Part shown: positions 8,077 to 15,474 of the stretch, piece after piece
How the letters are laid out: every line of letters begins with the position of its first letter
Numbering within the stretch: position 1 is the stretch's first letter
Assembly (NCBI GenBank): GCA_041640715.1
Contig: JBEPZU010000015.1
Location: 1-20,452, forward strand
Direction: 5' to 3'
Length of the DNA stretch: 20,452 nucleotides
Origin: DSFO01 sp041640715
Lineage (GTDB): Archaea > Thermoproteota > Thermoprotei > Gearchaeales > Gearchaeaceae
Program-made: the position numbers and the translations under genes
Notes under the pieces: generated by a model
The model's input: the letters and a program-made list of their open reading frames with translations, nothing else
Told to the model about the DNA's origin: nothing
Databases searched by the model: none

Positions 8077-8134
8077 GCGATTTCTCTTTAACTAGGAAAA
8101 TAGGAACATATTGTTCAAGCTTGAAGAAGAGCAA

Positions 8135-8143
8135 ATTTAAAAG
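8135..8143 (+). promoter_or_regulatory. TATA-like box of etfBA
   Basis: ATTTAAAAG is 25-33 bases before the etfB ATG at 8168, the expected spacing for an archaeal TATA box and a leaderless transcript. It would drive both ETF genes, which are only 2 bases apart. Confidence 0.5.
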
Positions 8144-8167
8144 TATTAGATTATTGTAAAAGAATAA

Positions 8168-8875
8168 ATGAGGGCCGCGGCTTTTCTGAAACCACTTGAT
8201 TGGAATATTTCTAATGAGAAAGGTAAATTGATCATAAATCCTTCAGACTACTTCGCACTAAATGAAGCTGCTAAAATAGTTAAAGTAAGAGGTGGTGAAG
8301 TCGTAGCCTTCATGATAGGTAATAAAGAATATGCTCAATTGTTGAAGGGATTGTATGGAGCTACTGAAGCTATTCTACTTTCTGATGAAATTTTCACTGA
8401 ATTAGATCCTTTCTCTAAAGCAGAAATAATTGTAGCTGCCTTAAAAAAATCGAAACCTTTCGATCTTTTAATATTTGGTGAATTTTCTCATGATTCATCT
8501 CATGGTCTTCTTCCTTACATCGTAGCAGAAAAACTAAATTTACCTCATATTAGCAAAGCGATAAGGATATGGAATGAAGATAGCAAGATAGTATGTGAGT
8601 GTGTCTTAGGTAATGAACTATACATTAAAGAAGCTAGAATGCCAGTTGTAGTTAGTATGCTAGATGTCTTAGCTTATGGTAAAGTGCCTGTCTACGATTT
8701 CCAAGTTAAAGAAGTTAAGATTTGGGATTCTAAATTTTTAGGCATTAAGGAATTGCAAAGAAGACTTAAAATTATAGAAAAAAGGGAAGCTGTTAGAAGA
8801 AAGAATATTATGATCGAATTTTCTTCGTATGAAGAACTAGCCGATAAAGTAATTGAACTAATAAAGTTGAAATAA
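8168..8875 (+). CDS. etfB: Electron transfer flavoprotein beta-subunit-like protein
   Basis: ETF is a soluble FAD heterodimer that carries electrons from acyl-CoA or other dehydrogenases to the membrane quinone pool or a bifurcating partner. The beta subunit binds AMP or a second FAD. This 235-residue protein has the beta layout: NPSDYFALNEA at 24-34, GGEVVAFMIG at 42-51, LYGATEAILLSD at 62-73 and LPHIS at 125-129. The nucleotide loop after LLIFGEF, which in most EtfB contains an acidic residue followed by TGQ, reads SHDSSHGLLP, so the TGQ signature is lost. The C-terminal arm that wraps the alpha subunit is present. etfA follows 2 bases later. No membrane ETF-quinone oxidoreductase (FixC) or ferredoxin (FixX) gene is in the window. 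Confidence 0.82.
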   Translation: MRAAAFLKPLDWNISNEKGKLIINPSDYFALNEAAKIVKVRGGEVVAFMIGNKEYAQLLKGLYGATEAILLSDEIFTELDPFSKAEIIVAALKKSKPFDLLIFGEFSHDSSHGLLPYIVAEKLNLPHISKAIRIWNEDSKIVCECVLGNELYIKEARMPVVVSMLDVLAYGKVPVYDFQVKEVKIWDSKFLGIKELQRRLKIIEKREAVRRKNIMIEFSSYEELADKVIELIKLK

Positions 8876-8877
8876 AC

Positions 8878-9822
8878 ATGCGCATAGCTTGTTTCTCTAG
8901 ATATTATTCAACTCTTGAAAAAGTAGTGAAAAAATTGAGTAAAGAAAAGAATGAAAAGGATGAACTGAATTGCATAGCCTTTAGATATCTCTTCGATGAT
9001 TCTGCTATAGAAAACCTAAGGAAGTATGATGTGAACAAAGTAGTGATGATTTCTAATATTCTTCTTATGCAATACGATCTTGAAGCTTTCACGAATGCGC
9101 TTGCTGAGTATTACAAAAAATACGGTTTTGATCTTTTAATTTTAGGAAATAGCCTAGAAGATAAAGAAGTAGCAGCTAGGTTATCTAGTAAGCTGGGAAT
9201 TTCTGCAGTGACAAATTGTTTGAGTTATAAAATTGAAAATGAAAAAATAATCGTCGAAAGATTTCATAGCTCCGGCCTTTTGATAGCCAAAATAGAACTC
9301 TCAACCCCATCCATATTATCGCTTTATAGAGTAGAGGATCAAGATTCAAAGCTTAAAGAAACACCTGCAGATCTAGAAATCCTCAAGATACCTTTGAGTG
9401 TTTCCAGGGTTGTTATAAGGGATAAGCTCAAGCTTTCTGAACGTTATCAGGAAATACAAAATTCTAAGATATTGATATGCATTGGCGAAAACGTACATGA
9501 AGAAAAAGAACTAAAGGAAATATATGAGACAGCTAAAATAATAGGTGCTACTGTTGTTGGAGATAAAAGCTGCTATGCTAGAGAGTGGTTTAAAGAATGG
9601 ATAGCTTTTTCAGGTATTCAAGCCTCTGCTAAAATCTGCTTAAGTATAGGAACCAAAGGAGACATAGATTACTTAGGTGCTCTAACTGGTACAGATACTG
9701 TCATCTTTTTGAACGAAGAACCTGATACGCTGGCGCTTAAATTTAGTGATTATCACGCTATTTGCGATATCCATAAGTTAATACACGTCTTAAAGAAAAG
9801 GGCCAAAAAGAAATTCAAATAG
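8878..9822 (+). CDS. etfA: Divergent electron transfer flavoprotein alpha-subunit-like protein
   Basis: The alpha subunit normally binds the electron-carrying FAD in its C-terminal domain. This 314-residue protein follows the EtfA plan: an N-terminal Rossmann-like domain with LLILGNSLEDKEVAARLSSK near 86-105 and a C-terminal domain with LNEEPDTLALKFSDYHAICD at 278-297, matching the usual N-K-D-P-x-A-P-I-F and A-D-Y region. Several FAD-contact motifs are changed. The glycine-rich GRG loop reads IGEN (202-205), the G-x-S-R site reads VGDK (227-230), the G-Q-T-G-K loop reads FSGIQAS (244-250), and the G-I-S-G-A-x-Q-H loop reads GTKGDIDY (258-265). It may bind FAD differently or weakly. It ends in a stop directly abutting the convergent acyl-CoA dehydrogenase stop. 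Assignment rests mainly on the C-terminal motif and etfB linkage. Confidence 0.72.
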   Translation: MRIACFSRYYSTLEKVVKKLSKEKNEKDELNCIAFRYLFDDSAIENLRKYDVNKVVMISNILLMQYDLEAFTNALAEYYKKYGFDLLILGNSLEDKEVAARLSSKLGISAVTNCLSYKIENEKIIVERFHSSGLLIAKIELSTPSILSLYRVEDQDSKLKETPADLEILKIPLSVSRVVIRDKLKLSERYQEIQNSKILICIGENVHEEKELKEIYETAKIIGATVVGDKSCYAREWFKEWIAFSGIQASAKICLSIGTKGDIDYLGALTGTDTVIFLNEEPDTLALKFSDYHAICDIHKLIHVLKKRAKKKFK

Positions 9823-11025
9823 CTATTCTTTATAAGGTATGTATTCCCTTCCTAGAATCTCTCTAGCTAAGATTATTCGCATTATATTGGTTGAACCTTC
9901 AGCGCCTACATAATAGGAAAATACTCCTCTCAAAGCCATTTCTATTTCTGCTTCTTTTGTATAGCCATAGGCTCCTAGCCATGTCATGACTTCTTCTACT
10001 ATATCTATAGCTAATCTAGGCGATAGAAGTTTGCTCATAGCTGAGAACTTCGTGACTTCTTTAAAGTCAACTTTACCTTTCCTCATTTCATCGTAAAGCC
10101 AGCTAGCTTTATATACTAATAATCTAACAGCTTCTAGTTTTGAGTAAAGATCTGCAAGAGGGAATTGTATTCCTTCGAATTTCGCTATGGGAATGCCAAA
10201 GGCAGTTCTATTCTTTATGTATTCTATTCCCCTTTCCAAAACACTTTCAGCCGCTCCTATACAAGAAGCTGCTACTAATATCCTTGCGGTTACGAAGCCT
10301 TCCATTGCATAGTAAAAACCTCTTCCTTCCTCTCCAAGCAAGTATTTATCTTCAATTTTGCTTTCTTTGAATTTAATTATCGAGGTTGAAATTCCCATTC
10401 TACCCATGTTCTCCAAATAAGAGACTTCGAAATTTTCTATTTTTTTCAAAGGGATGAATATCATAGAAATTCCTCTGTGCTTAAGTTCTGGATTGGTCTT
10501 GACGAGCGTGACTAAACCTCCATCGTTTTCAAGTATTTCCCTAACCCCGCTTATGTAACTTTTTTCACCGGTTATTACATAATAGCCATCTATCTTCTTA
10601 GCCGTGCTTCTTATCGAAGCTACGTCGGATCCTCCTGAAGGTTCTGTTGAACAAATTCCTACAAAAGCTTTTCCCTCAGCGAGCTTGGGTATCACTTCTT
10701 CTGCTACTTCAGGTTTAGCGTATTTCTCTAATATATAAGCCCAAGCAGTATTCACTAAATAGAAGACCGCAGTAGCTAAGCTTATATCGTTTCTTCCTAT
10801 TTCTTCAGCTAATATAGTAGCCATCTTCATCGATGCTTCCGCTCCACCTAGTTTGGTTGAGTTCAAGAGGGCGAGGTAACCTTGCTTTGCCATCTTCTCT
10901 ATGAATTCTCTATGAATTACCCTCTCATTGTCTATTTTTCTAGCTATAGGTCTTAGTTCCTTTTTTAAGAATTCTCTAGCATTCTCTAGGAATATCTTCT
11001 CTTCCTCATTCCATTCGAATTCCAT
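9823..11025 (-). CDS. Acyl-CoA dehydrogenase family flavoenzyme
   Basis: Acyl-CoA dehydrogenases oxidise acyl-CoA to 2-enoyl-CoA with FAD and pass electrons to ETF. This 400-residue protein has all three domains. The flavin-contact segment is STEPSGGSD near 126-134, GEKSYISG is at 153-160, and R273-TAFG precedes FEGIQFPLADL at 283-293. GAYGYTKEAEIE lies at 351-362, and E376, in AEGSTNIMR, aligns with the usual catalytic glutamate of YEGTSxI. Chain length or branching specificity cannot be read. The gene is convergent with etfBA, with stop codons back to back, and divergent from the DadA-like gene across a single TATA element. The neighbouring ETF is a plausible electron acceptor, by context only. 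ATG 11025 fits the family N-terminus. Confidence 0.93.
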   Translation of the reverse strand: MEFEWNEEEKIFLENAREFLKKELRPIARKIDNERVIHREFIEKMAKQGYLALLNSTKLGGAEASMKMATILAEEIGRNDISLATAVFYLVNTAWAYILEKYAKPEVAEEVIPKLAEGKAFVGICSTEPSGGSDVASIRSTAKKIDGYYVITGEKSYISGVREILENDGGLVTLVKTNPELKHRGISMIFIPLKKIENFEVSYLENMGRMGISTSIIKFKESKIEDKYLLGEEGRGFYYAMEGFVTARILVAASCIGAAESVLERGIEYIKNRTAFGIPIAKFEGIQFPLADLYSKLEAVRLLVYKASWLYDEMRKGKVDFKEVTKFSAMSKLLSPRLAIDIVEEVMTWLGAYGYTKEAEIEMALRGVFSYYVGAEGSTNIMRIILAREILGREYIPYKE

Positions 11026-11046
11026 AATTTTAGAAAAGAGAGTAAA

Positions 11047-11055
11047 TTATATAAA
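11047..11055. promoter_or_regulatory. Central TATA box between two divergent genes
   Basis: TTATATAAA sits in the 47-base gap between the acyl-CoA dehydrogenase ATG (11025, -) and the DadA-like ATG (11073, +). Its centre is about 26 bases from the minus ATG and about 22 from the plus ATG. The core is nearly symmetric, so it could position RNA polymerase in either direction and make both transcripts leaderless. No second A/T-rich box of equal quality is seen in the gap. Confidence 0.5.
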
Positions 11056-11072
11056 CAGAGTAATTTTAAACA

Positions 11073-12287
11073 ATGAACACCGAAGTCTTGATAATAGGTA
11101 GAGGAATAATAGGCTTAACGATAGGATTAAGATTGATAGAGAAAGGATATAAGGTAGTTTTTGTTGACCATAATCCTCTTCATAAAGCAGCTTCTTGGGG
11201 TAATGCGGGCTTAATCTCTCCAACTTTCAGTACTTTATCTCCATCCGTTGGTAGCTTAAAGGATTTGTTTAAATGGTTTCTTTCAGAGAAATCTAGCATT
11301 AGGATACCCTTTAGATCTTTTTTCATCAATTTTCGTTGGATTTATGACTTTCTAAATAAAAGTAAGTTGGTTAAAAAAGAGGAAGTGATTAAGCTGATTT
11401 ATGATTCAGCCTTGGAAGGTCTTGCTTGGTACGATGAACTTTCCAAGAAAATCGAGATCGATTTTAAAAAACACGGATTAATAGAGGTCTATTTTGATCA
11501 TAAGAAATTACATGAAAGGATAGATGCTCTTAGCAAATACAATATAGGAGAATATAGAATACTTTCTGCTGACGAACTTTTAAACGAAGAACCCAACATT
11601 AATAAAGAAGTAGCCGGTGGAATTTTCTATCCAGATTCAGCAAGCTTAAATCCTAGGAAATTAATGTTAGGTTTGATCTCTCTTTTAAAAGATTCTGGGG
11701 CTAGATTCTTGGAAGAAAAAGCGATAGGTTTTAATTTAGAAGGATCTCTCGTCAAAGAACTAATCACCGATAAATCTAAAATCAAAGCTGATGTTTTCGT
11801 GATGGCCACAGGAGCATACAAAGGAATATACAGATCTTTAAAACTTAAGATTCCTTTGATAGCAGGAAGAGGTTATTCTTTAATAGTTAACTCAAACTTA
11901 AGACTAAATCATCATCTTATGGGAGGGGATATTAGAATATCTATATCAGAATTCGAAAGAGGAAAGATAAAGGCAAGCGGTTATTTAGAACTTGGAGAAG
12001 CTGAGGAAGGGCCTACTGAAAAATGTTTTAAGTCGTTAATTAAGTATATGAGCAAATATTTGCCTAATCTAGAAACGGCTGAAGTGGTCGAAAAATGGGT
12101 AGGGTCAAGACCTTGTACGCCAGATTTAATGCCGATTATAGATAGATTTAAGGAAAATCTCTTAATCTGCACGGGTCATTGTAGACTGGGGGTCACCTTA
12201 GCTCCTTATAGCTCAAGGATCATTGTTGATATGATCGATAAAGTAAAACCTACTTTAAATCTTTTCAAACTTAGCCGTTTCCTTTAA
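11073..12287 (+). CDS. DadA-like FAD-dependent amino acid dehydrogenase/oxidoreductase
   Basis: This family oxidatively deaminates D-amino acids or related amines using FAD. The 404-residue protein begins with an FAD Rossmann fold, GRGIIG at 9-14, then an acidic ribose-binding D32 after the second strand. SWGNAGLISP at 41-50 is characteristic of the DadA group, followed by a tryptophan/phenylalanine-rich helical insert near 66-94. The C-terminal substrate/FAD domain has VGSRPCTPDLMPIID near residues 347-361 and a final GHCRLGVTLAP glycine-rich stretch that usually contacts FAD. No transmembrane helix or signal is present. It is divergent from the acyl-CoA dehydrogenase and precedes pncB by 31 bases. 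The true substrate (D-amino acid, glycine, sarcosine or hydroxyproline type) is not determinable here. Confidence 0.83.
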   Translation: MNTEVLIIGRGIIGLTIGLRLIEKGYKVVFVDHNPLHKAASWGNAGLISPTFSTLSPSVGSLKDLFKWFLSEKSSIRIPFRSFFINFRWIYDFLNKSKLVKKEEVIKLIYDSALEGLAWYDELSKKIEIDFKKHGLIEVYFDHKKLHERIDALSKYNIGEYRILSADELLNEEPNINKEVAGGIFYPDSASLNPRKLMLGLISLLKDSGARFLEEKAIGFNLEGSLVKELITDKSKIKADVFVMATGAYKGIYRSLKLKIPLIAGRGYSLIVNSNLRLNHHLMGGDIRISISEFERGKIKASGYLELGEAEEGPTEKCFKSLIKYMSKYLPNLETAEVVEKWVGSRPCTPDLMPIIDRFKENLLICTGHCRLGVTLAPYSSRIIVDMIDKVKPTLNLFKLSRFL

Positions 12288-12293
12288 TATTTA
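12284..12293 (+). promoter_or_regulatory. TATA-like box of pncB
   Basis: TTAATATTTA lies 26-35 bases before the pncB ATG at 12319 and overlaps the stop of the DadA-like gene. It suggests pncB can be transcribed on its own even though it follows on the same strand after 31 bases. No Shine-Dalgarno sequence is seen before the ATG. Confidence 0.4.
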
Positions 12294-12318
12294 TTATTGT
12301 TATGCTGAAAATTGATTA

Positions 12319-13497
12319 ATGACTAGAAAATTCTTCATAGCAAAAGAAGAAGAGATACTTTCAGGCAAGGTGACAGACATATATTATGTTAGAACTTACA
12401 AAGTATTGGAAGCTAAGAAAAAGCTGGATATTAATGTAGTAATGGATGTACATGCCTACAATTTTCCCAAAGGGTATGAGTGGGCTGTCTTTTGCGGACT
12501 TCCTGAAGTACTCAATATATTCATAGGGAAAGATGTGGACGTGTATGCAATGGACGAAGGTACGATCTTCAGGCTATATGAACCTGTATTCAGTATAAGC
12601 GGACCTTATAGAGAGTTCGGAATATATGAACCTGTAATAGACGGTATCTTTAGGCATTACGTGAGCATAGCTACTAAAGCTGCTAGAATAAAGATGTTAG
12701 CTAAAGACAAGCTTGTAATTTTCTTCGGTATAAGGTCAATCCATCCTGTACTCGCTCCAATGGTTGATAGAGCTGCTTATATAGGTGGCTGTGATGCTGT
12801 ATCGGGCGTTTTAGGTGCTGAGTTATTGGGAGAGAAGCCTGTAGGAACCATGCCCCATGAGCTTACTTTGATCTTTGACAGAGTGGAAGAAAGCTGGAGC
12901 GCTTTCGATGAGGTCATGGAAAAGGACGTACCTAGGTATGTATTATGCGATACAATGTATGATGAGAGGACAGAAGTTTGGTTAGCAGCTAAAACTTTAG
13001 GAGATAGGCTTCAAGGCGTCAGAATAGACACCCCTAGTTCTAGAAGGGGGGATATCAGAAAGTTGTTACAAGAGATCAGATGGATTCTAGATATCAACGG
13101 TTTGAAATCTGCTAAAATAATTCTAAGTAGTGGTGTTGATGAAGATACTGTATTGCAAACAAGAGATCTGGTAGATATATATGGTGTAGGCACGGCCATC
13201 GCTTTTCCTCCATCAGTAGATATGGCTTTCGATATCGTGGAGAAAGAAGGTAAGCCTTATTCTAAGAGGGGTAAATTGCCTGGTAGAAAGCAAGTCTATA
13301 GATGTAAGAATTGCTTTAGAGATGAAATAAGATTATTTAATGAAGAACCTCCCGAAAAATGTAAGTATTGCGGAGGAGAAGTGGAACCTCTCTTGAAGAA
13401 ATATATAGAAAAAGGAAAGCTTGTAAGAGAGCTAAAAAGCGAGAAAGAAGTCAAAAAACTAGTTCTTGATCAATTAACCAAACTTTTTGCTCCTTAG
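12319..13497 (+). CDS. pncB: Nicotinate phosphoribosyltransferase with C-terminal zinc ribbon
   Basis: The enzyme joins nicotinate and PRPP to give nicotinate mononucleotide, the entry to NAD salvage (Preiss-Handler route). The 392-residue protein has the phosphoribosyltransferase barrel. FFGIRSIHP is at 135-143, RAAYIGGCDAVSG at 151-163 and GTMPHEL at 176-182, where H180 fits the histidine that is phosphorylated in the family. The GVRIDTPSSRRGD loop (233-245) and SSGVDED (270-276) follow. A zinc ribbon near the C-terminus has C329-x2-C332 and C348-x2-C351, as in shorter archaeal NAPRTases. A related quinolinate enzyme is unlikely, given the length and the ribbon. It lies 31 bases after the DadA-like gene and has its own TATA-like element. 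Confidence 0.93.
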   Translation: MTRKFFIAKEEEILSGKVTDIYYVRTYKVLEAKKKLDINVVMDVHAYNFPKGYEWAVFCGLPEVLNIFIGKDVDVYAMDEGTIFRLYEPVFSISGPYREFGIYEPVIDGIFRHYVSIATKAARIKMLAKDKLVIFFGIRSIHPVLAPMVDRAAYIGGCDAVSGVLGAELLGEKPVGTMPHELTLIFDRVEESWSAFDEVMEKDVPRYVLCDTMYDERTEVWLAAKTLGDRLQGVRIDTPSSRRGDIRKLLQEIRWILDINGLKSAKIILSSGVDEDTVLQTRDLVDIYGVGTAIAFPPSVDMAFDIVEKEGKPYSKRGKLPGRKQVYRCKNCFRDEIRLFNEEPPEKCKYCGGEVEPLLKKYIEKGKLVRELKSEKEVKKLVLDQLTKLFAP

Positions 13498-13699
13498 ATT
13501 CTCTTCTTTTGTATCTCTAAACTTTCTTGATGTTCACATATTCTGTGTAAAAAGTCTTTCTGTTTTAAGGATTAGTTCGCTTCTTCACACAACCTAAATG
13601 TGGATAGTTTCCTTTGGTAATAGTTCCTTTATGACTTTCTTAATATATCATAGAGAGAATAAATCCCTCCTATTCATCTTCATTTGTCACATTATTTTG
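13498..13699. other. Convergent intergenic region between pncB and nnr
   Basis: These 202 bases separate two convergent genes. They are A/T-rich with pyrimidine tracts, notably TTCTCTTCTTTTGT at 13499-13512 directly after the pncB stop, a likely termination zone. I find no ORF with a credible start, no box C/D signature pair, no tRNA and no repeat. Confidence 0.5.
13499..13512 (+). terminator. T-rich tract after pncB
   Basis: A pyrimidine/T-rich tract begins one base after the pncB stop codon. Archaeal intrinsic termination uses such tracts, so this is the best candidate for the end of the pncB transcript. No hairpin is evident. Confidence 0.35.
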
Positions 13700-15196
13700 T
13701 TATTTATATGTAGGATCCAATTCTTTGATTATTTTTGGTATGAATTCAACTAAATCGCTAGCTTTAATTTGATTACCGAATTTTTCCGTAGCTAAGCTTC
13801 CTGCCAATTTGTTTATATAAGAAGATGCTACTGCACACTCAAATGTTTTCTTAAATCTTGCTAGTAAACCGCCGCATAACCCTGCTAAAACGTCTCCTGT
13901 TCCACCTACGGTCATCGCTTGTGTTCCTCCTTTACATATTTTTACCTTTTCCCCGTTAGAAATCACATCATAATGTCCTTTTACTAACAGGGTGACGCCT
14001 AATTCTCTACTCGCTTCTCTAACGACTTCTGCTCTCTTCTCATATACTTCATAGCTTGGCAATTCTATTCCGGTTAATATTTTAAATTCTCCTGAGTGAG
14101 GGGTGTATATAGCCTTATGCAACGAAGGTTTCTTAGCTATTTCTGTCTTGAGAGCATCAGCATCTGCTACTAGAAATTTATCTTTTGCTTTTACTTCTTT
14201 GAAAATAATTTCAACCCCTTCGTCACAACCTAATCCTAATCCATTACCTATCACAACAGCATCTGTTTTATCGATGAAATTAAGAGCTTCCTTTGCCGCT
14301 TTTTCAGTTAAATTTTCGTCTTCATATGGTATCACTATGAATTCAGGTGCTATGCTTCTTGCTATATGGGCTATTTTTTCAGGTAAGAATAAATAAACCA
14401 AATCTACACCGCATCTTAAAGCAGCCAAGCCAGCTAATATTGGGGCTCCATGATAAATCCTAGATCCTCCTATTATGAGTAATTTACCAGAATCTCCTTT
14501 CTTGGAAAAAGGATTTTTTCTTTCAAATAAAAGCCTAGCATCTCCTTTTCCTGCGAAGAATTCCAATTCTCTTGGTATTCCTATATTCACTTCTATGATC
14601 TCGAATTCTTTGGTATATCTCAAAAGACCTTTTTTGATTTTATGCATCGTCAACACAGAATTAGCTTTAACGTATTCGCCATGGATTTCTCCAGTATCAG
14701 GGTCTATTCCTGTAGGTACATCTATAGCTAATTTAAAACAATTCGCTGAATTGATCAATCTAACCAACCTTGCTATATTATAAGAGAGTTTACCCCTAAG
14801 TCCGGTACCTATCAGACCGTCTATTACGACCTTTGAATCATTCAACAATTCCATTATTTTATCATCATCGATCTCTTGAGCTGAATAAATCTCGATGTTT
14901 CCAAGCTTTTTCAAAATCTCAAAATTCATCCTAGCTTCTTCTGTTTTAATGTTTTCTTCTCTTTCAGCAAATATTATCCTCACTTTTCCGCCATAACCTA
15001 AAACATGTCTCAATGCTACGAATCCATCTCCTGCTTTATTTCCAGTGCCCGCTACTAGAGTAACTCTCTCAATAAGATTCTTTGATTTTAAATAATCTGC
15101 TATAGCAGAACCCGCATTTTCCATCAACATTTTCCTACTTATTCCAAATTCCTCAGCGTTCTCTTCCAAAGCTCTCATTTCTTTAACAGTGATCAT
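13700..15196 (-). CDS. nnr: Bifunctional NAD(P)H-hydrate repair enzyme (epimerase/dehydratase)
   Basis: The protein restores damaged, hydrated NAD(P)H. The N-terminal domain epimerises R- and S-NAD(P)HX and the C-terminal domain dehydrates the S form using ADP or ATP. In 498 residues, the YjeF-N part spans about 1-215, with VAGTGNKAGDGFVALRH at 48-64, IDGLIGTGLRG at 125-135 and DVPTGIDPDTGE at 159-170. The ribokinase-like part spans about 225-498, with IIGGSRIYHGAP at 241-252, GNGLGLG at 317-323, TPHSGE at 365-370 and GGTGDVLAG at 431-439, where D435 is the catalytic base. Length is normal for the fused enzyme. The ATG at 15196 fits the N-terminus. It is divergent from the Cren7-like gene, and the promoter may include the A/T-rich TTTTTAAG near 15231-15238. 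Confidence 0.96.
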   Translation of the reverse strand: MITVKEMRALEENAEEFGISRKMLMENAGSAIADYLKSKNLIERVTLVAGTGNKAGDGFVALRHVLGYGGKVRIIFAEREENIKTEEARMNFEILKKLGNIEIYSAQEIDDDKIMELLNDSKVVIDGLIGTGLRGKLSYNIARLVRLINSANCFKLAIDVPTGIDPDTGEIHGEYVKANSVLTMHKIKKGLLRYTKEFEIIEVNIGIPRELEFFAGKGDARLLFERKNPFSKKGDSGKLLIIGGSRIYHGAPILAGLAALRCGVDLVYLFLPEKIAHIARSIAPEFIVIPYEDENLTEKAAKEALNFIDKTDAVVIGNGLGLGCDEGVEIIFKEVKAKDKFLVADADALKTEIAKKPSLHKAIYTPHSGEFKILTGIELPSYEVYEKRAEVVREASRELGVTLLVKGHYDVISNGEKVKICKGGTQAMTVGGTGDVLAGLCGGLLARFKKTFECAVASSYINKLAGSLATEKFGNQIKASDLVEFIPKIIKELDPTYK

Positions 15197-15289
15197 CTCA
15201 CTACATTAGATTCGCATATCTTTACAAAAGCTTAAAAACGATCATTGAGGACGCGAGATCAGGGTCTAACTACCATCAATCCCATTAAA

Positions 15290-15298
15290 TTTATATTA
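15290..15298 (+). promoter_or_regulatory. TATA box of the Cren7-like gene
   Basis: TTTATATTA lies 24-32 bases before the ATG at 15322 and is the strongest A/T promoter-like element in this gap. Spacing fits a leaderless transcript. Its presence supports the reality of the very short gene that follows. Confidence 0.55.
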
Positions 15299-15321
15299 AA
15301 AAAACCAATTATTCAATAAAA

Positions 15322-15465
15322 ATGGTAGCTTGTCCTAAATGCGGATTTAATGTAGATAACCCAGTGAAAACATGGGTGCTAGCTCCAAAAGGTAAGAAGT
15401 CCCAAACTATCGGACTTTTTAAGTGTCCTAAGTGTGGAGCTTATTTTAGAAAAGGAATCAAATAA
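15322..15465 (+). CDS. Zinc-ribbon protein with Cren7 chromatin-protein sequence
   Basis: This 47-residue protein has two zinc knuckles, C4-P-K-C7-G and C35-P-K-C38-G. Between and after them it matches Cren7, the conserved crenarchaeal DNA-bending chromatin protein, over about 26 residues without a gap. From memory of the Sulfolobus protein, W18, L20, A21-P22-K23-G24, K26, I30-G31-L32-F33-K34, P36, G39 and Y41-F42-R43 pair with identical Cren7 residues W26 to R51, and K25 replaces R33. Many of these form the Cren7 DNA-binding face, including the intercalating leucine. Cren7 itself has no cysteines at the knuckle positions. The protein is therefore a likely DNA-binding chromatin factor that keeps a zinc ribbon. 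It has its own TATA box and is convergent with atpK, 9 bases apart. The Cren7-like role is inferred; an unrelated ribbon protein is the alternative. Confidence 0.85.
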   Translation: MVACPKCGFNVDNPVKTWVLAPKGKKSQTIGLFKCPKCGAYFRKGIK

Positions 15466-15474
15466 AATTTTCGT

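Larger units (their letters stand above)
7915..8167. other. Intergenic region between amzA and etfB
   Basis: This 253-base stretch is the largest gene-free part of the window. It holds T-rich tracts after amzA (7916-7920 and near 7931-7939), a TTTTTTCTTT run at 8067-8076, and the etfB TATA-like box at its right end. I find no convincing ORF with a good start, no repeat and no tRNA. A minus-strand open frame through it continues antisense into etfB and looks like chance. Confidence 0.6.

Noticed and set aside
7997..8130. Minus-strand open frame in the amzA-etfB gap
   Set aside because: It has only a weak TTG start, continues as an antisense frame into etfB, and shows no recognisable motif.
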